This document shows, one piece after another, positions 42,319 to 51,472 of a stretch of DNA of 52,834 nt. The translations under genes and the position numbers were made by a program. Numbering within the stretch: the stretch's first letter is position 1; each line of letters begins with the position of its first letter. Source of the DNA: DASQFU01 sp035632955 (GTDB lineage: Bacteria; Eisenbacteria; RBG-16-71-46); the NCBI GenBank assembly GCA_035632955.1, contig DASQFU010000076.1, positions 1 through 52,834 of the forward strand, read 5' to 3'. The notes beneath the pieces were generated by a model that was given only the letters and a program-made list of their open reading frames with translations, was not told the DNA's origin and ran no database searches.

Positions 42319-44541
42319 TTAACGGAGCCGGCCGCCATACGTGACCGCGGCTTCGCGGCTTGCCGCATCGGCGCGCTCCAGCGCCGCCGCCACCTTTGGG
42401 TCATCGCGTACCGGCCCGAGCCACTCGTCGTTTCGCAGGAAGCCCGGGTTGGCGTAGCCGCCGTCGATCGCCTCGACGATCAGACGCGCGGCCGATTCGT
42501 GCTCGCCGACCTTCGCGCACGCGCTCGCGTGCAGGCAGCGCCCTTCGGGATCGGGGAAGCCTTCGCACATCGCCATCGCGCGGCGCGCCGCGGCCTGGTC
42601 GCCTTCGAGCGCAGCGCGCTTCAGCGTCGAGATCCATCCCACCAGGTTGCCGCGCTCCCGCTCCTCGGACCGTCGCAGGTCGTCGATCGCTTCCGGAACG
42701 CGGCCGAGATGAGCGAGCAGCCAGCCGCGCACGACGCTGAACGGATCGGGATGCTCTGCGATCGCATCCTCGAAACGCCCGAGCGAGGCCAGCGTGTAGT
42801 GCACCGAGGTCGAGACCTCGGGGTCGAGCTCGCGCGCGCGGCGGTGCGCGGCGAGCGACTCCTCGAGCAAACCGACGTACCGGAACGCGGACACCAGGCC
42901 CGCATAGCCGTTCGGATCGTTGGGATTGCGCTCGACGACCGATAGCAGGCGGTCGAGCGCGTGACGCGTCCGGCCCTGATCGAGCTCGAGCTGAGCGAGA
43001 AAGTAGTGCGCGCTCGGCAGGTCCGGATGGAGCTCGAGCGAGCGTCCGAGCGCCTCGCTCGCCTTGCGGTAGTTCTCGTCGCGGCCGCTCGCAAAGTACT
43101 TGCCGACGACGCGGTGGCAGCGCCCGAGCCGCGCCCACGCCGGCGCGTAGTCGGGATCGGACTCCAGCGCCTGGCGGTACAAGTCCCGCGCGACAGTGAC
43201 GTCCTCGCCGATCGCGACCAGCCGGTTCGCCCGCAGGAACAACTCGTAGGCGGTGGCGCTCGCCGGCACGTCCCGTCCGAGCGCGCTACGCTCCCGCGCG
43301 CTGAGCGGGAGCTGTAGCGATTCGACGATCTGGCGCGTGATCGTGTCCTGCATCTGGAACACGTCGCGGCCGTCGGCGGTCAGCGTTTGCGACCACACGA
43401 CCTCGCCGCCCGGCGTCTCGACGAGCTGCACGGCGACCCGGCAGCGCTGGTCGTCGGTCACCACGGTGCCGACCAGCGCCGCGTCCACTTCCAGCGAGCG
43501 TGCGAGCTCCGGCAGATCGGGGGAGGGGCCGGCGAAACGGGACGACGCCACGGTCGAGCGCACGATCAGCGAGCGGATGCCGGCGAGCGACATGGCGATC
43601 GCATCCGCGAGGCTCGTGCTCAGGAACTCGCGGTCGGGATCGGGTCGCAGCATCCGGAATGGGAGCACGGCGAGCCGCACCACGCGCTGGATCGCCGTGG
43701 CCTTGGAGGTCGTGCCGGCATCCGCCGTCACGGCGCGAATCTCCGCGGCCAGCGTCTCGGCGTCCGGATGCCGGGCGGCCGGCGCCTTCGCGAGCGCACG
43801 ATCCAGGACGCGACCGAGCGCTTCGAGCGCCGGCGAGCCCGCGAGCACGGAGGGGCGGTCGTTGAGCACCGCATACATGATCTCGACCGGCGTCGCTCCC
43901 TTGAACACCGGCCGGCCGGTGACCGCCTCGTGTAGCACGGCGGCAAGCGCAAACAGATCGGCGCGACCGTCCATCGTTTCACCACGGACCTGCTCCGGCG
44001 CCATGTAGCGCGGCGAGCCGAGCACGACGCCGGTCATCGTCAGCCCCGGCTCGTGCCGTACCGGACCCTCGGAAGGGCCCGGGAGCACGAGGCCAAAATC
44101 CAGCAGCTTTACGCGTCCATCGGCGAGCAAGAACACGTTCGAAGGCTTGACGTCGCGGTGGACGAAACCGCGGCGATGGAGCGTCGCGAGCGCGCTCAGC
44201 ACCTCGAGGCCGATCCGTACGGCTTCCGCGACCGGCAGCGCGCCGCTCCCGAGGCACTGTGCCAGCGTTTCGCCTTCGAGCAGCTCCATGGCGATGAACA
44301 GCTCGCCGCGATCCTCGCCGATCTCGTACAGATGGCAGACGTTGGGATGGTTGAAGGCGGCCGCGGCTTTGGCCTCGCGCCAGAACCGCTCGCGCTGGCG
44401 CAGGTCGCCGAGCGCGCCGCGGATCACCTTGAGCGCGACCGAGCGCTCGAGCTTGAGGTCGGTCGCGACGTAGACCAGCCCCATCCCGCCTTCACCGAGC
44501 GCGCGCTCGATCCGGTAGTGACCGAGGGTTTGGCCGATCAT
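42319..44541 (-). CDS. Serine/threonine protein kinase with TolB-like and TPR domains
   Basis: Protein of 740 residues. The kinase domain 1-275 is complete: Gly-loop LGEGGMGLVY, Lys38 in VALKVI, HRDVKPSN with Asp130, DFG at 148-150, and GSPRYMAPEQVRGE. No transmembrane helix follows. Residues of about 300-440 resemble the TolB-like domain seen in many bacterial kinases and adenylate cyclases (LAVLPFRMLRPDPDREFLS, LADAIAMSLAGI, ALVGTVVTDDQRCRVAVQL). The rest is TPR (LYRQALESDPDYAPAWARLG and following). It is probably cytosolic. The ATG 44541 start (MIGQTLGHYRIE) is preferred over an upstream in-frame ATG because the kinase fold begins immediately. Confidence 0.92.
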   Translation of the reverse strand: MIGQTLGHYRIERALGEGGMGLVYVATDLKLERSVALKVIRGALGDLRQRERFWREAKAAAAFNHPNVCHLYEIGEDRGELFIAMELLEGETLAQCLGSGALPVAEAVRIGLEVLSALATLHRRGFVHRDVKPSNVFLLADGRVKLLDFGLVLPGPSEGPVRHEPGLTMTGVVLGSPRYMAPEQVRGETMDGRADLFALAAVLHEAVTGRPVFKGATPVEIMYAVLNDRPSVLAGSPALEALGRVLDRALAKAPAARHPDAETLAAEIRAVTADAGTTSKATAIQRVVRLAVLPFRMLRPDPDREFLSTSLADAIAMSLAGIRSLIVRSTVASSRFAGPSPDLPELARSLEVDAALVGTVVTDDQRCRVAVQLVETPGGEVVWSQTLTADGRDVFQMQDTITRQIVESLQLPLSARERSALGRDVPASATAYELFLRANRLVAIGEDVTVARDLYRQALESDPDYAPAWARLGRCHRVVGKYFASGRDENYRKASEALGRSLELHPDLPSAHYFLAQLELDQGRTRHALDRLLSVVERNPNDPNGYAGLVSAFRYVGLLEESLAAHRRARELDPEVSTSVHYTLASLGRFEDAIAEHPDPFSVVRGWLLAHLGRVPEAIDDLRRSEERERGNLVGWISTLKRAALEGDQAAARRAMAMCEGFPDPEGRCLHASACAKVGEHESAARLIVEAIDGGYANPGFLRNDEWLGPVRDDPKVAAALERADAASREAAVTYGGRLR

Positions 44542-44893
44542 GTCACTTGGGCTCACTAGATCGCTGATGGAACGAGGGCTCTCTCGGTCAGGAAAGACCT
44601 GAATGCTCGGTGCTCCGATCAGGTCTCCGGCGCGACCGACTGGCGCCGGACCCATTCGGGGACGCGACCGATTCTAGCGGAGGCGGCCGCCTTTACGTGA
44701 TTGCTCCCGCAACCGTCGCGACCGCGGCCGCGCTGGTCAGCTCCAGGTCGACTCTGCCCCCAGGGCACGGTCATTTTCCATGGAGCGGTCAGAAGCCGCT
44801 GGGGTCAGTCCGGGACGCTCCGAACATTCTCGCCTCACGCGCGAACTGCTGGGGTCGTGAGGCAAGGAATGCGACCACCGGATAGGGAGCAAC
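44542..44893. other. Intergenic region between divergent kinase and ankyrin genes
   Basis: 352 bases with no convincing gene. It must hold the promoters of both flanking genes. A 7-bp stem CCTCACG/CGTGAGG around 44832-44861 is visible, but the 16-base loop makes it weak. No tRNA-like or repeated structure was recognised. Confidence 0.4.
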
Positions 44894-45457
44894 ATGATGA
44901 ACCGGCAATCGAGCCTCGAACAGCGGCCGTGGAGTAGAAGAGAGTTTCTGGTCGCCTCGGCGCTGGGATGGGGAGCCGCCCGCCTCTCCGCTCCTGTGCC
45001 GGTGTTAGCGGCGACCGCGCCGGTCGATAGCGCGCGCGGTGCCGAGCTCGCCGTGCCACTGCCGCTGCCTGCCGCGCTGGTCCGTGAATTCGTGGTGGCC
45101 GCGCACGGCAACCTCGATCGCACCCGCGAGCTCTTGGGCAACGAGCCCGGCCTTCTCAACGCCACCTGGGACTGGAAGGCAGGCGATTTTGAAGCGGCGA
45201 TCGGAGGCGCGGGCCACATGGGGCGGCGGGACATCGCGCTCTTCTTGCTGGGACAGGGTGCCAGGATGGACCTGTTCGTCGCTGCGATGTTGGGTGAGCT
45301 GGCAATCGTGAAGGCGTACCTGACCCAGTACCCGTCGCTCGCGACCTCGAAGGGACCGCACGGGATCCCCTTGATCGCACATGCGAAGGCGGGGCGGGAG
45401 TCGGCTGCGCCGGTGCTCGAGTATCTGGAGCGCTTGACCCGGGTTAGCGAGCACTGA
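44894..45457 (+). CDS. Tat-exported ankyrin-repeat protein
   Basis: Protein of 187 residues. The N-terminus holds a twin-arginine signal: WSRREFLVASALGWGAA, with S-R-R-E-F-L matching the Tat consensus, then an Ala-rich hydrophobic stretch and a PVLAAT-like cleavage region. The mature part is mainly ankyrin-like helix pairs: AAHGNLDRTRELLGNEPGLL, GAGHMGRRDIALFLLGQGAR and AAMLGELAIVKAYLTQYPSL. Two ATGs (44894, 44897) are adjacent. Export through Tat suggests folding or cofactor binding before secretion, unusual for a plain ankyrin protein. Partner unknown. Confidence 0.78.
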   Translation: MMNRQSSLEQRPWSRREFLVASALGWGAARLSAPVPVLAATAPVDSARGAELAVPLPLPAALVREFVVAAHGNLDRTRELLGNEPGLLNATWDWKAGDFEAAIGGAGHMGRRDIALFLLGQGARMDLFVAAMLGELAIVKAYLTQYPSLATSKGPHGIPLIAHAKAGRESAAPVLEYLERLTRVSEH

Positions 45458-45478
45458 GCGGGCGAACCGACTGAAGAT

Positions 45479-47545
45479 CTACGCCACTCCCGCCGGCTCT
45501 TCGGCGTGATCGACGTCCTCGATCCACGCCCGCAGCAGCTCCGCGGCCGCGACGATCGACGCGGGTGCGCCGGCCGGCGCCGGTTTGCCCGGCGTCTGGA
45601 TCTCCGCGGCTCCTTCCGCGGCACGCCGGCCTCCCGCGGTCTTCCCACGCGGCGGCTCTGCGAACGCGAACGCCTCGGGCAGATGTCCGTGCACGCCGCG
45701 CGCGAGCTCGGCGTGGAGCGTCTCCAGCCAGCGCCGCACGCGGGTTTGCGCTTCGGCATTGCGGCCGTGCACGCGCAGGTAAGCCGAGAAGAACGGTCCG
45801 AGCCACGCCGTGAGCACACGGTGGGAGCCCGGATGCTCGCGCAGGCCGAAAGGCGTGAACAGCTCCTCCTCGACGATTGCGACCATGCGCGCCGCCCGAT
45901 CGGGCGGCAGCAGCGAGGGCGATAGGCTGACGGCCAGGAGCTGTTCGGGGATGATGCCCGGCTCCGGTTCACCTTCGCAGCGCGCCACGAGCAGGCCCTC
46001 CGTCTCTTCGTCCCAGAAGTGCTGGTTGAAACACTTGTAGTGCTCGCGCGCCCACGCGAGGTAGAACGCTCCGCTCTCCTTGCGTCCGACCCGTCGCGCG
46101 AGCTGCGCCATCGCGACCAGCGCGTGATACCAGAGCGCGTTGACGTCGGCGCGTGCGACGCTCGGCCCGACGCCCGCGACCAGGAGCCCCTCTGCGTCGA
46201 CACGAATCCCGTGGCGCGTGCCCGAGCGGTAGAACTGCATCACGCTCTCGAGGGCGGGATAGAGGTTCTCGCGCACCAGCGCCAGGTCCTCGCTGCGGCG
46301 TGCCAGCAGCTCCCCGGCGTGGACCAGCCACAACGCCGGCGCCGGATCGCCGTAGCGAGGGGTGCCATCCTCCGCGAATCCCTCCGGGGCCAGGCCTTCG
46401 TCGAGGTATTCGACCGCGCTCCGCAAAATCGCGCGCGCCGGGTCGAACGCGCGTAAGGCGATCAGTGCCGGGACCGCGCGCAACGCCTCGACCCCGCGCT
46501 CCTCCGCGAGCGGCAGCGACGCCGCGAACGTCAGCCGATGCCCGCGCCGGACCAGTCCTTGCTCGAGCGCGCCGGCCAGCGTCACCGTCCACAGGTCCGA
46601 CTCGCCGACCAGCGGCTCGCGCTGGCGCGCCATCTCTTCTCCCGCTCCGCCGTGCGCGGCGGCCGCCTGTCGGGCGGTGAAGTCGGCGCCTTCCAGCGCC
46701 GCGCGCCGCCAATCGGCGAGGCGCGCGCGTTCGAGGTCTTCGAGCGCCGCCACGCACCCCGCCAGCGTGCCGGGCGGCGGGGTTCCGAGCCGACCCTCGA
46801 TCGCGAGCGTGCGGAACAGATGCTCTTCGGTCGCGGCCACGAGGTGGATCGCGCCGCCGGCCGCGAGCTCGCCCTCGATGTAGCAGGGCACGAACGCGTC
46901 CTCGAACGGCACTTCGCCGTCCGCTCCGCGATCGGCGGGATATGCGAGACGATGGTGCCAGACGCGCGAGGGCATGAAGGACCCGCTGTGCCAGAGCGTG
47001 ACGCGCGGCCCGTCCGGAGCGCACGCGATCTGCACGCGGCCCGGCACGACCTGGACCGCGGCTCCGACGTCCGCGCTCTCGCGTTGGACCTGATCGATGC
47101 CGCGCAGCGCGACCAGCGGGCTCAGCGTCAGCCGTGCGCTCGGGCCCTCGACGTGCCGGTAGCGGATCGCGACCGCATGATGCTCGTGGACGAGGAACAC
47201 CGACTTCTCCAGCAGCACCGGACCGGCGCGATAGCGCCAGGTCGGCCAGGGTGCGAGCCGGAAGCTCTCGAGCAGCAGATGGCCCGCGGGCCGCGGCGGC
47301 GCGCCGAGGTGCAGGTTCACGCCAAGATCGAAGCTCTGTCCCGCGACCAGCACCCGTTCTTCGAGCTTGAGCAGCGCGTTCGTCAGCTTGCCGTCCGAAC
47401 CGGCGGAGATCAGCAGGCCGTGGCCCCGGCGCGTGTTGGCGCCGATCGCCGTCGAGGACGCGCTGCCGCCGAGGGCGTTGCCGAGCAACCACTCGTGCTC
47501 GAGCGCGACCGCGAGATCGCACAGGACGTCCTGTCCGAGTCGCAT
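45479..47545 (-). CDS. Glycogen debranching enzyme-like protein (amylo-alpha-1,6-glucosidase family)
   Basis: Protein of 688 residues. The N-terminal domain carries EWLLGNALGGSASSTAIGAN and TRRGHGLLI, the signature of the bacterial glycogen-debranching N-terminal domain. The C-terminal half is an (alpha/alpha)6 glucosidase of the GH133 type, with GTPRYGDPAPALWLVHAGEL and DVNALWYHALVAMAQLARR. In most relatives the segment before ALW reads like YNTVDASLWF; here it is YGDPAPALW, so a catalytic acid may be displaced. The last 60 residues are a low-complexity Ala/Gly/Pro insertion followed by a helix. No other glycogen gene is adjacent. Confidence 0.85.
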   Translation of the reverse strand: MRLGQDVLCDLAVALEHEWLLGNALGGSASSTAIGANTRRGHGLLISAGSDGKLTNALLKLEERVLVAGQSFDLGVNLHLGAPPRPAGHLLLESFRLAPWPTWRYRAGPVLLEKSVFLVHEHHAVAIRYRHVEGPSARLTLSPLVALRGIDQVQRESADVGAAVQVVPGRVQIACAPDGPRVTLWHSGSFMPSRVWHHRLAYPADRGADGEVPFEDAFVPCYIEGELAAGGAIHLVAATEEHLFRTLAIEGRLGTPPPGTLAGCVAALEDLERARLADWRRAALEGADFTARQAAAAHGGAGEEMARQREPLVGESDLWTVTLAGALEQGLVRRGHRLTFAASLPLAEERGVEALRAVPALIALRAFDPARAILRSAVEYLDEGLAPEGFAEDGTPRYGDPAPALWLVHAGELLARRSEDLALVRENLYPALESVMQFYRSGTRHGIRVDAEGLLVAGVGPSVARADVNALWYHALVAMAQLARRVGRKESGAFYLAWAREHYKCFNQHFWDEETEGLLVARCEGEPEPGIIPEQLLAVSLSPSLLPPDRAARMVAIVEEELFTPFGLREHPGSHRVLTAWLGPFFSAYLRVHGRNAEAQTRVRRWLETLHAELARGVHGHLPEAFAFAEPPRGKTAGGRRAAEGAAEIQTPGKPAPAGAPASIVAAAELLRAWIEDVDHAEEPAGVA

Positions 47546-47596
47546 GCGGCCAAGACTATACGGGGCGCCCGCCCAACGCCACCGCTCAGAGGCGGA

Positions 47597-48778
47597 TCAC
47601 AACGTCGCGGGACGCCGGATCAGCGAGCCGAGCGGGACGATGGTCACGCCGTCGAGACGCTTGGCCTCCAGCGCGCGCGGCAGCCAGCGCCGCGTAAGCG
47701 GCGTCGCCCGCACCAGCGCGACCAGGCGGCCGCGGTCCCGGGCCTCCTCCAAGATGGACTTCCAGCCACGCTCGAGCGCGCGCGGATCGTCGCCGCGGGC
47801 TTCGCGATCCAGGACCCGATCGGGCTCCGCGTACACCACGCCGAGATCGGAAGCGAGCGACTTGCACACCGCGCCGGCGGCGGGATTGACGTGCAGGAAC
47901 GGCACGTGGCTGCGGCGCAGCTCGCGATAGACCGCCGACATCACCGCCATGTCCTGGGTGGCGAGCGAGCCCATGTGATTGGCGACCGCCGCGACCGGCT
48001 CCGCCTGGTCGAGATAGCGTCGCATCATCCCGGCGATCTTCGCCGGCTTCATCGTGACCAGCACAGTTCCCGGGCCGGGATTGACCTGCGGGTAGTTGAT
48101 CGGCTCGAGCGGAACGTGGAGCACGACCTCGCGGTTTCGCTGGTGCGCCGCCTGGAACACCTGTTGGCTGGTTCGGCTCCCGGGCACGACTGCGACCGCG
48201 AACGGCGCCGGCAGCTCGAAGAACGAGTCGGCGTGCGCAGGCTCCTCACCGAGCCCGAACAGCACGATGGCCAGCCGCGCCGGCTCGGGCCGGGTTTCCT
48301 CGGGCGCGGGCGGGCCGCGCACCAGGCGCACCTGATGCGTGGCACGTTTGGGCAGTCCGACGAGCAGCGTGACGACCTCTTCGCCCCGATCGGACCAGCT
48401 CTCGCGCCCTTCCAAAACGACGCCGCCACGCGCTTCCAGGCTGCGTGTGACCGCGTAGTTGGCTTGCAGCAGGGAGGCGCCGGGGGAGATGCCGACGCGC
48501 CAGCGCACCGGTGCGGGCCCCTGCTCGGAGACGCCCTCGCGGATACTGTCGCCGGAGACTCCGACTGCGGTCAGCCCGCGCCGGATCTGGCGCCCGACGA
48601 TCTGGGTGAGGCGCGCGCCGTCGCCCATCCGCAGGTGGCGCGCCAAAGCGAGCTGGCCGGATTCCGAGCGCATCAGCACCACCGCCTCGCCGGCGAGGAA
48701 GATGGCCGCGGCGGTGGCAGCCAGTGCCCAGAGCCATCGTGGTCGCTGCGCGGGTGAGCGGGCTTTGCGTTTTGGCAT
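47597..48778 (-). CDS. Divergent polysaccharide deacetylase (YibQ-like), active site degenerate
   Basis: Protein of 393 residues with an N-terminal anchor (WLWALAATAAAIFLAGEAVVL). The C-terminal 230 residues have the divergent polysaccharide deacetylase fold: LHVPLEPINYPQVNPG, AVANHMGSLATQDM and VYAEPDRVLDREA. The usual first motif IVIDDLG is here LAIVLFGLG (174-177), which removes the two aspartates, and the downstream FLDSxT position reads FLHVNPAAG. The middle region (about 60-155) is a separate alpha/beta segment. It may be a non-catalytic cell-wall or division-associated protein. Confidence 0.75.
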   Translation of the reverse strand: MPKRKARSPAQRPRWLWALAATAAAIFLAGEAVVLMRSESGQLALARHLRMGDGARLTQIVGRQIRRGLTAVGVSGDSIREGVSEQGPAPVRWRVGISPGASLLQANYAVTRSLEARGGVVLEGRESWSDRGEEVVTLLVGLPKRATHQVRLVRGPPAPEETRPEPARLAIVLFGLGEEPAHADSFFELPAPFAVAVVPGSRTSQQVFQAAHQRNREVVLHVPLEPINYPQVNPGPGTVLVTMKPAKIAGMMRRYLDQAEPVAAVANHMGSLATQDMAVMSAVYRELRRSHVPFLHVNPAAGAVCKSLASDLGVVYAEPDRVLDREARGDDPRALERGWKSILEEARDRGRLVALVRATPLTRRWLPRALEAKRLDGVTIVPLGSLIRRPATL

Positions 48779-48895
48779 GGAGGCGCTTGCAACTTACGGA
48801 GGGGGCCGGGCGCCGTCAACGGTCGTGGCGCGGCCTTTTTGCACTTCACTGACACGGATCGGTGGACCGGGTGTCAGGCTCGTCTCCGTTCGGGC

Positions 48896-48909
48896 CGATA
48901 ATCTTATCG
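48896..48909. promoter_or_regulatory. Palindrome upstream of the Cys-repeat gene
   Basis: CGATAA-TC-TTATCG is a perfect inverted repeat of 6-bp arms, 52 bases before ATG 48962, in an otherwise GC-rich region. The central GATAATCTTATC is unusually AT-rich and could be a -10 region or a regulator site. Confidence 0.45.
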
Positions 48910-48961
48910 TCGCGCGAGGCTCATCGTGAGCTTCGCCATCGTGCTCCGGGAGGTACCTCGT

Positions 48962-49804
48962 ATGAAGCTTTCTCGATGGATCGCGACCGCGTCCGCTGTG
49001 ACGATGGTCGGCGGCTGGGCGGTCGGTGCGTCGGCGTGCGACAAAACCAAGAATCAGTCGGCGGCCGCGCAAGCGAGCGCACCGGTCATCGCGGTGACGG
49101 CTTCGTCCGGAGGCTCCTGCGCGAGCAAGACTACGGCGACCACCGCGGTCACGGCGGGGACGCACGGCTCGTGCGCCGGCAAGACGTCCGCGACCACGGC
49201 CTACACCGCATCGCACGGCTCCTGCGCCAGCAAGAAGGCGTCGGCCACCGCGGTGACGGCGTCCTCGGGCGGCTCGTGCGCCGGCAAGGCCAGTGCCGCG
49301 AAGGCGACGATGGCGAGCAAGGACCACGGCGCTCCCGGCAAGGGCGTCTCGGCGATGGCGGCGGGCTCCGGCGGAACGTGCAGTGGCAAGGGCATGACGA
49401 CGGCGGCAGGCGGCTCGTCTCACGCGGACTGCGAAGCGTGCGTCGACATGTCGATGTGCGAGGGCGAGCTGAAGTCGGCGAACGCGCACACCCAGGTCGT
49501 GCCCCTGAAGAACGGCGTGATGTTCGTCTACACCGCGGACTCCCCGGGCCAGGTCCGCGTGGTGCAGGCGGCGATGGTGCGGCGCGGCGAGCGCATCAGC
49601 CAGTTCGTGACGGCCGGCGACAAGGCGCACCTGTGCGGCGAATGCAAGTCGATGCGCGGAGCGATGGCGAGCGGCAAGCTCACGCGCGAGATCGTCAACA
49701 TCGAGGGCGGAGCGCTGACCCTCATGACCTCGGACGATCCCAAAGTGGTGGCGAAGATTCATGCGATGGTGGACGTGAGAACGTCCTCCCGTACCAAAAG
49801 CTGA
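48962..49804 (+). CDS. Secreted Cys-repeat protein of unknown function
   Basis: Protein of 280 residues; GGGAGGT precedes ATG 48962. A signal peptide ends at about residue 25 (VGASAC, Cys26 could be lipidated, though the lipobox is weak). Residues 51-140 hold five imperfect 15-20-residue units opening G-S/T-C-A/S-S/G-K (Cys53, 71, 88, 106, 140), separated by Thr/Ala-rich linkers such as TTATTAVTAGTHG. The C-terminal domain (155-275) has CEACVDMSMC and HLCGECKSM, plus a strand-rich end with ALTLMTSDDPKVV. Ten Cys in CxxC or isolated positions suggest metal binding or redox. It is followed by a terminator and a two-component system. No named family was recognised. Confidence 0.8.
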   Translation: MKLSRWIATASAVTMVGGWAVGASACDKTKNQSAAAQASAPVIAVTASSGGSCASKTTATTAVTAGTHGSCAGKTSATTAYTASHGSCASKKASATAVTASSGGSCAGKASAAKATMASKDHGAPGKGVSAMAAGSGGTCSGKGMTTAAGGSSHADCEACVDMSMCEGELKSANAHTQVVPLKNGVMFVYTADSPGQVRVVQAAMVRRGERISQFVTAGDKAHLCGECKSMRGAMASGKLTREIVNIEGGALTLMTSDDPKVVAKIHAMVDVRTSSRTKS

Positions 49805-49823
49805 AGTGCTCGTGTAAGGGACG

Positions 49824-49848
49824 GGGCCGGTCCTTCCAGGACCGGCCC
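49824..49848 (+). terminator. Intrinsic terminator after the Cys-repeat gene
   Basis: A perfect 11-bp stem GGGCCGGTCCT / AGGACCGGCCC with a 3-base loop TCC, 19 bases after the stop at 49804, followed by TTCGCATT. The stem is very stable; the U tract is short. Confidence 0.7.
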
Positions 49849-49893
49849 TTCGCATTGGTGCGCCCGGACGCCAGCGGGTAGGCTCTTCCGACC

Positions 49894-51453
49894 ATGTCGG
49901 TCTCGGCCTTCAGTCGTCGGGTGGTGGGCATCATTGGGCTGGGTGTGGCTCTGCCGGCGGTACTCCTCGCGAGCCTCGGGATCTTTCTGACCCTGCGCAT
50001 CTCCAGCGCGGTCGAGGCCCAGAGCCGCCGCTATCACCTCTACATGGCTCAGCAGATGAGCGAAGGCTTCGAGCAGGAGCTGATGTCGCACCTGCGCGCC
50101 TCGATCGCACTGGCGGAGAACGTGGCCCGCAGCGACGGCGGCGTCGAGGCGCTGATCGCCGCACTCGCGGCCGGAACCGGCGAGTTCGAGGCCCCGCACT
50201 ATGTGCCGATCGAGCAGCTCACCGACTACCTGCTGCTGGTGGTTGAGTCGCAGCCCCTGGTCTATGGCGAAGGCCGGCCGGGAGGGCCGGAGTCCCGCTT
50301 CATCGGACTCATGTTACGCGACTCGCACGGCCAGGTGATGGGCGCCGGCGGCTGGTGGTTCAATCCACGGGTGTTTCTCATCGGGCACTTGCGCACGGTC
50401 ATGGAAGAGCGGCTCGCCTCGAACGTTCGCATCTACGGCGGCATCGAGTCGACGCGCAATCTTTCGGTCGCGCTGGTGGCAGCGGGCGGCAGCGAGATCG
50501 CGCGAATGCGGGCGGCCGGCAACCCGCAGAGCGCCAACGAGACACCACTGGCCGGACCGTTCGAAGGCCACGCGGTCCGGGTCTCGGCGACGCCCAATGC
50601 GCCGATCGCCTGGACCAACCGGTTTGTCCTGCTCGAGATCGCGTTCATCGGCCTGATGGCGATGGTCGTTCTCGGCGCCACCGTGTTCGGGTTGCGCTAC
50701 ACGGTTCGCCAGCTCGAGCTCGCCCAGATCAAGGCCAGCTTCGTCTCCAACGTGTCGCACGAGCTGAAGACGCCGATCGCGCTGATCCGGCTGGCGGTCG
50801 ATACGCTCGAGTTGCGGCGCACCTCGTCGCCCGAGGAGACGGAGAAGTTCCTGAACAGCATCAGTCGCGAGGCGATGCGGCTGAACCGGCTCGTCGACAA
50901 CATCCTCGATTTCGCGCGGCTCGAGGCCGGCCAGCATGCGTTTCGATTCACGAACGTGAATCCGGCGCAGCTCGTGCGCGAGACGGTGGAGAGCTTCCGC
51001 CCCCGGCTCGAGGACCAGGGCTTCAAGCTCGAGCTGCAGGTTCCGGACCATCTGCCGCTGGTGCGCGGCGACACGACCGCGCTCGGCCAGTGCATGTTCA
51101 ACCTGCTGGACAACGCCATGAAATACTCCCGGCAGCGCCGGGAGCTGAAGGTCGCCGCCGAGGCCCGGAACGGAGAGGTGCGGGTGTCGGTGACGGACCG
51201 TGGAATCGGCATCGGACCCCGGGACTTGCGACGGGTGTTCGAGAAGTTCGTGCGTCTCGAGACCGGCTTGGTGCACGATGTCAAAGGCGCCGGCTTGGGG
51301 CTGTCGTTGGTGGATCAGATCATGCGCGCCCATGGCGGGCGGGTGGAGGTCGATAGCACCATCGGGGAAGGCAGCACATTCACGCTCGCTCTGCCGGTCT
51401 CGGAACCAGTCGAGGCCGAGGCGGACGAGCCGCGGGCGCAGGCCGGCTCGTAG
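49894..51453 (+). CDS. Transmembrane sensor histidine kinase
   Basis: Protein of 519 residues. TM1 (IIGLGVALPAVLLASLGIFLTL) and TM2 (FVLLEIAFIGLMAMVVLGATVFG) bracket a periplasmic domain of about 210 residues. The HisKA motif SNVSHELKTPIALIRLAVDT places the phospho-acceptor at His289. ATPase motifs: N-box NLLDNAMKYS, G1 DRGIGIG, F-box FEKFVR, G2 GAGLGLS. It is followed 20 bases later by its response regulator. The periplasmic domain shows no recognised sensor family. The terminator between it and the Cys-repeat gene suggests separate transcription. Confidence 0.93.
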   Translation: MSVSAFSRRVVGIIGLGVALPAVLLASLGIFLTLRISSAVEAQSRRYHLYMAQQMSEGFEQELMSHLRASIALAENVARSDGGVEALIAALAAGTGEFEAPHYVPIEQLTDYLLLVVESQPLVYGEGRPGGPESRFIGLMLRDSHGQVMGAGGWWFNPRVFLIGHLRTVMEERLASNVRIYGGIESTRNLSVALVAAGGSEIARMRAAGNPQSANETPLAGPFEGHAVRVSATPNAPIAWTNRFVLLEIAFIGLMAMVVLGATVFGLRYTVRQLELAQIKASFVSNVSHELKTPIALIRLAVDTLELRRTSSPEETEKFLNSISREAMRLNRLVDNILDFARLEAGQHAFRFTNVNPAQLVRETVESFRPRLEDQGFKLELQVPDHLPLVRGDTTALGQCMFNLLDNAMKYSRQRRELKVAAEARNGEVRVSVTDRGIGIGPRDLRRVFEKFVRLETGLVHDVKGAGLGLSLVDQIMRAHGGRVEVDSTIGEGSTFTLALPVSEPVEAEADEPRAQAGS

Positions 51454-51472
51454 GGGACAAGGGGATGAAGCC

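Noticed and set aside
46538..48757. Long plus-strand frame opposite the debranching and deacetylase genes
   Set aside because: Same codon-shadow composition; covers two real genes on the other strand.
49110..49400. Possible CRISPR array or tandem DNA repeat
   Set aside because: Units are coding, imperfect and have no spacers of constant length; they are explained by the Cys-repeat protein. No CRISPR array was seen anywhere.
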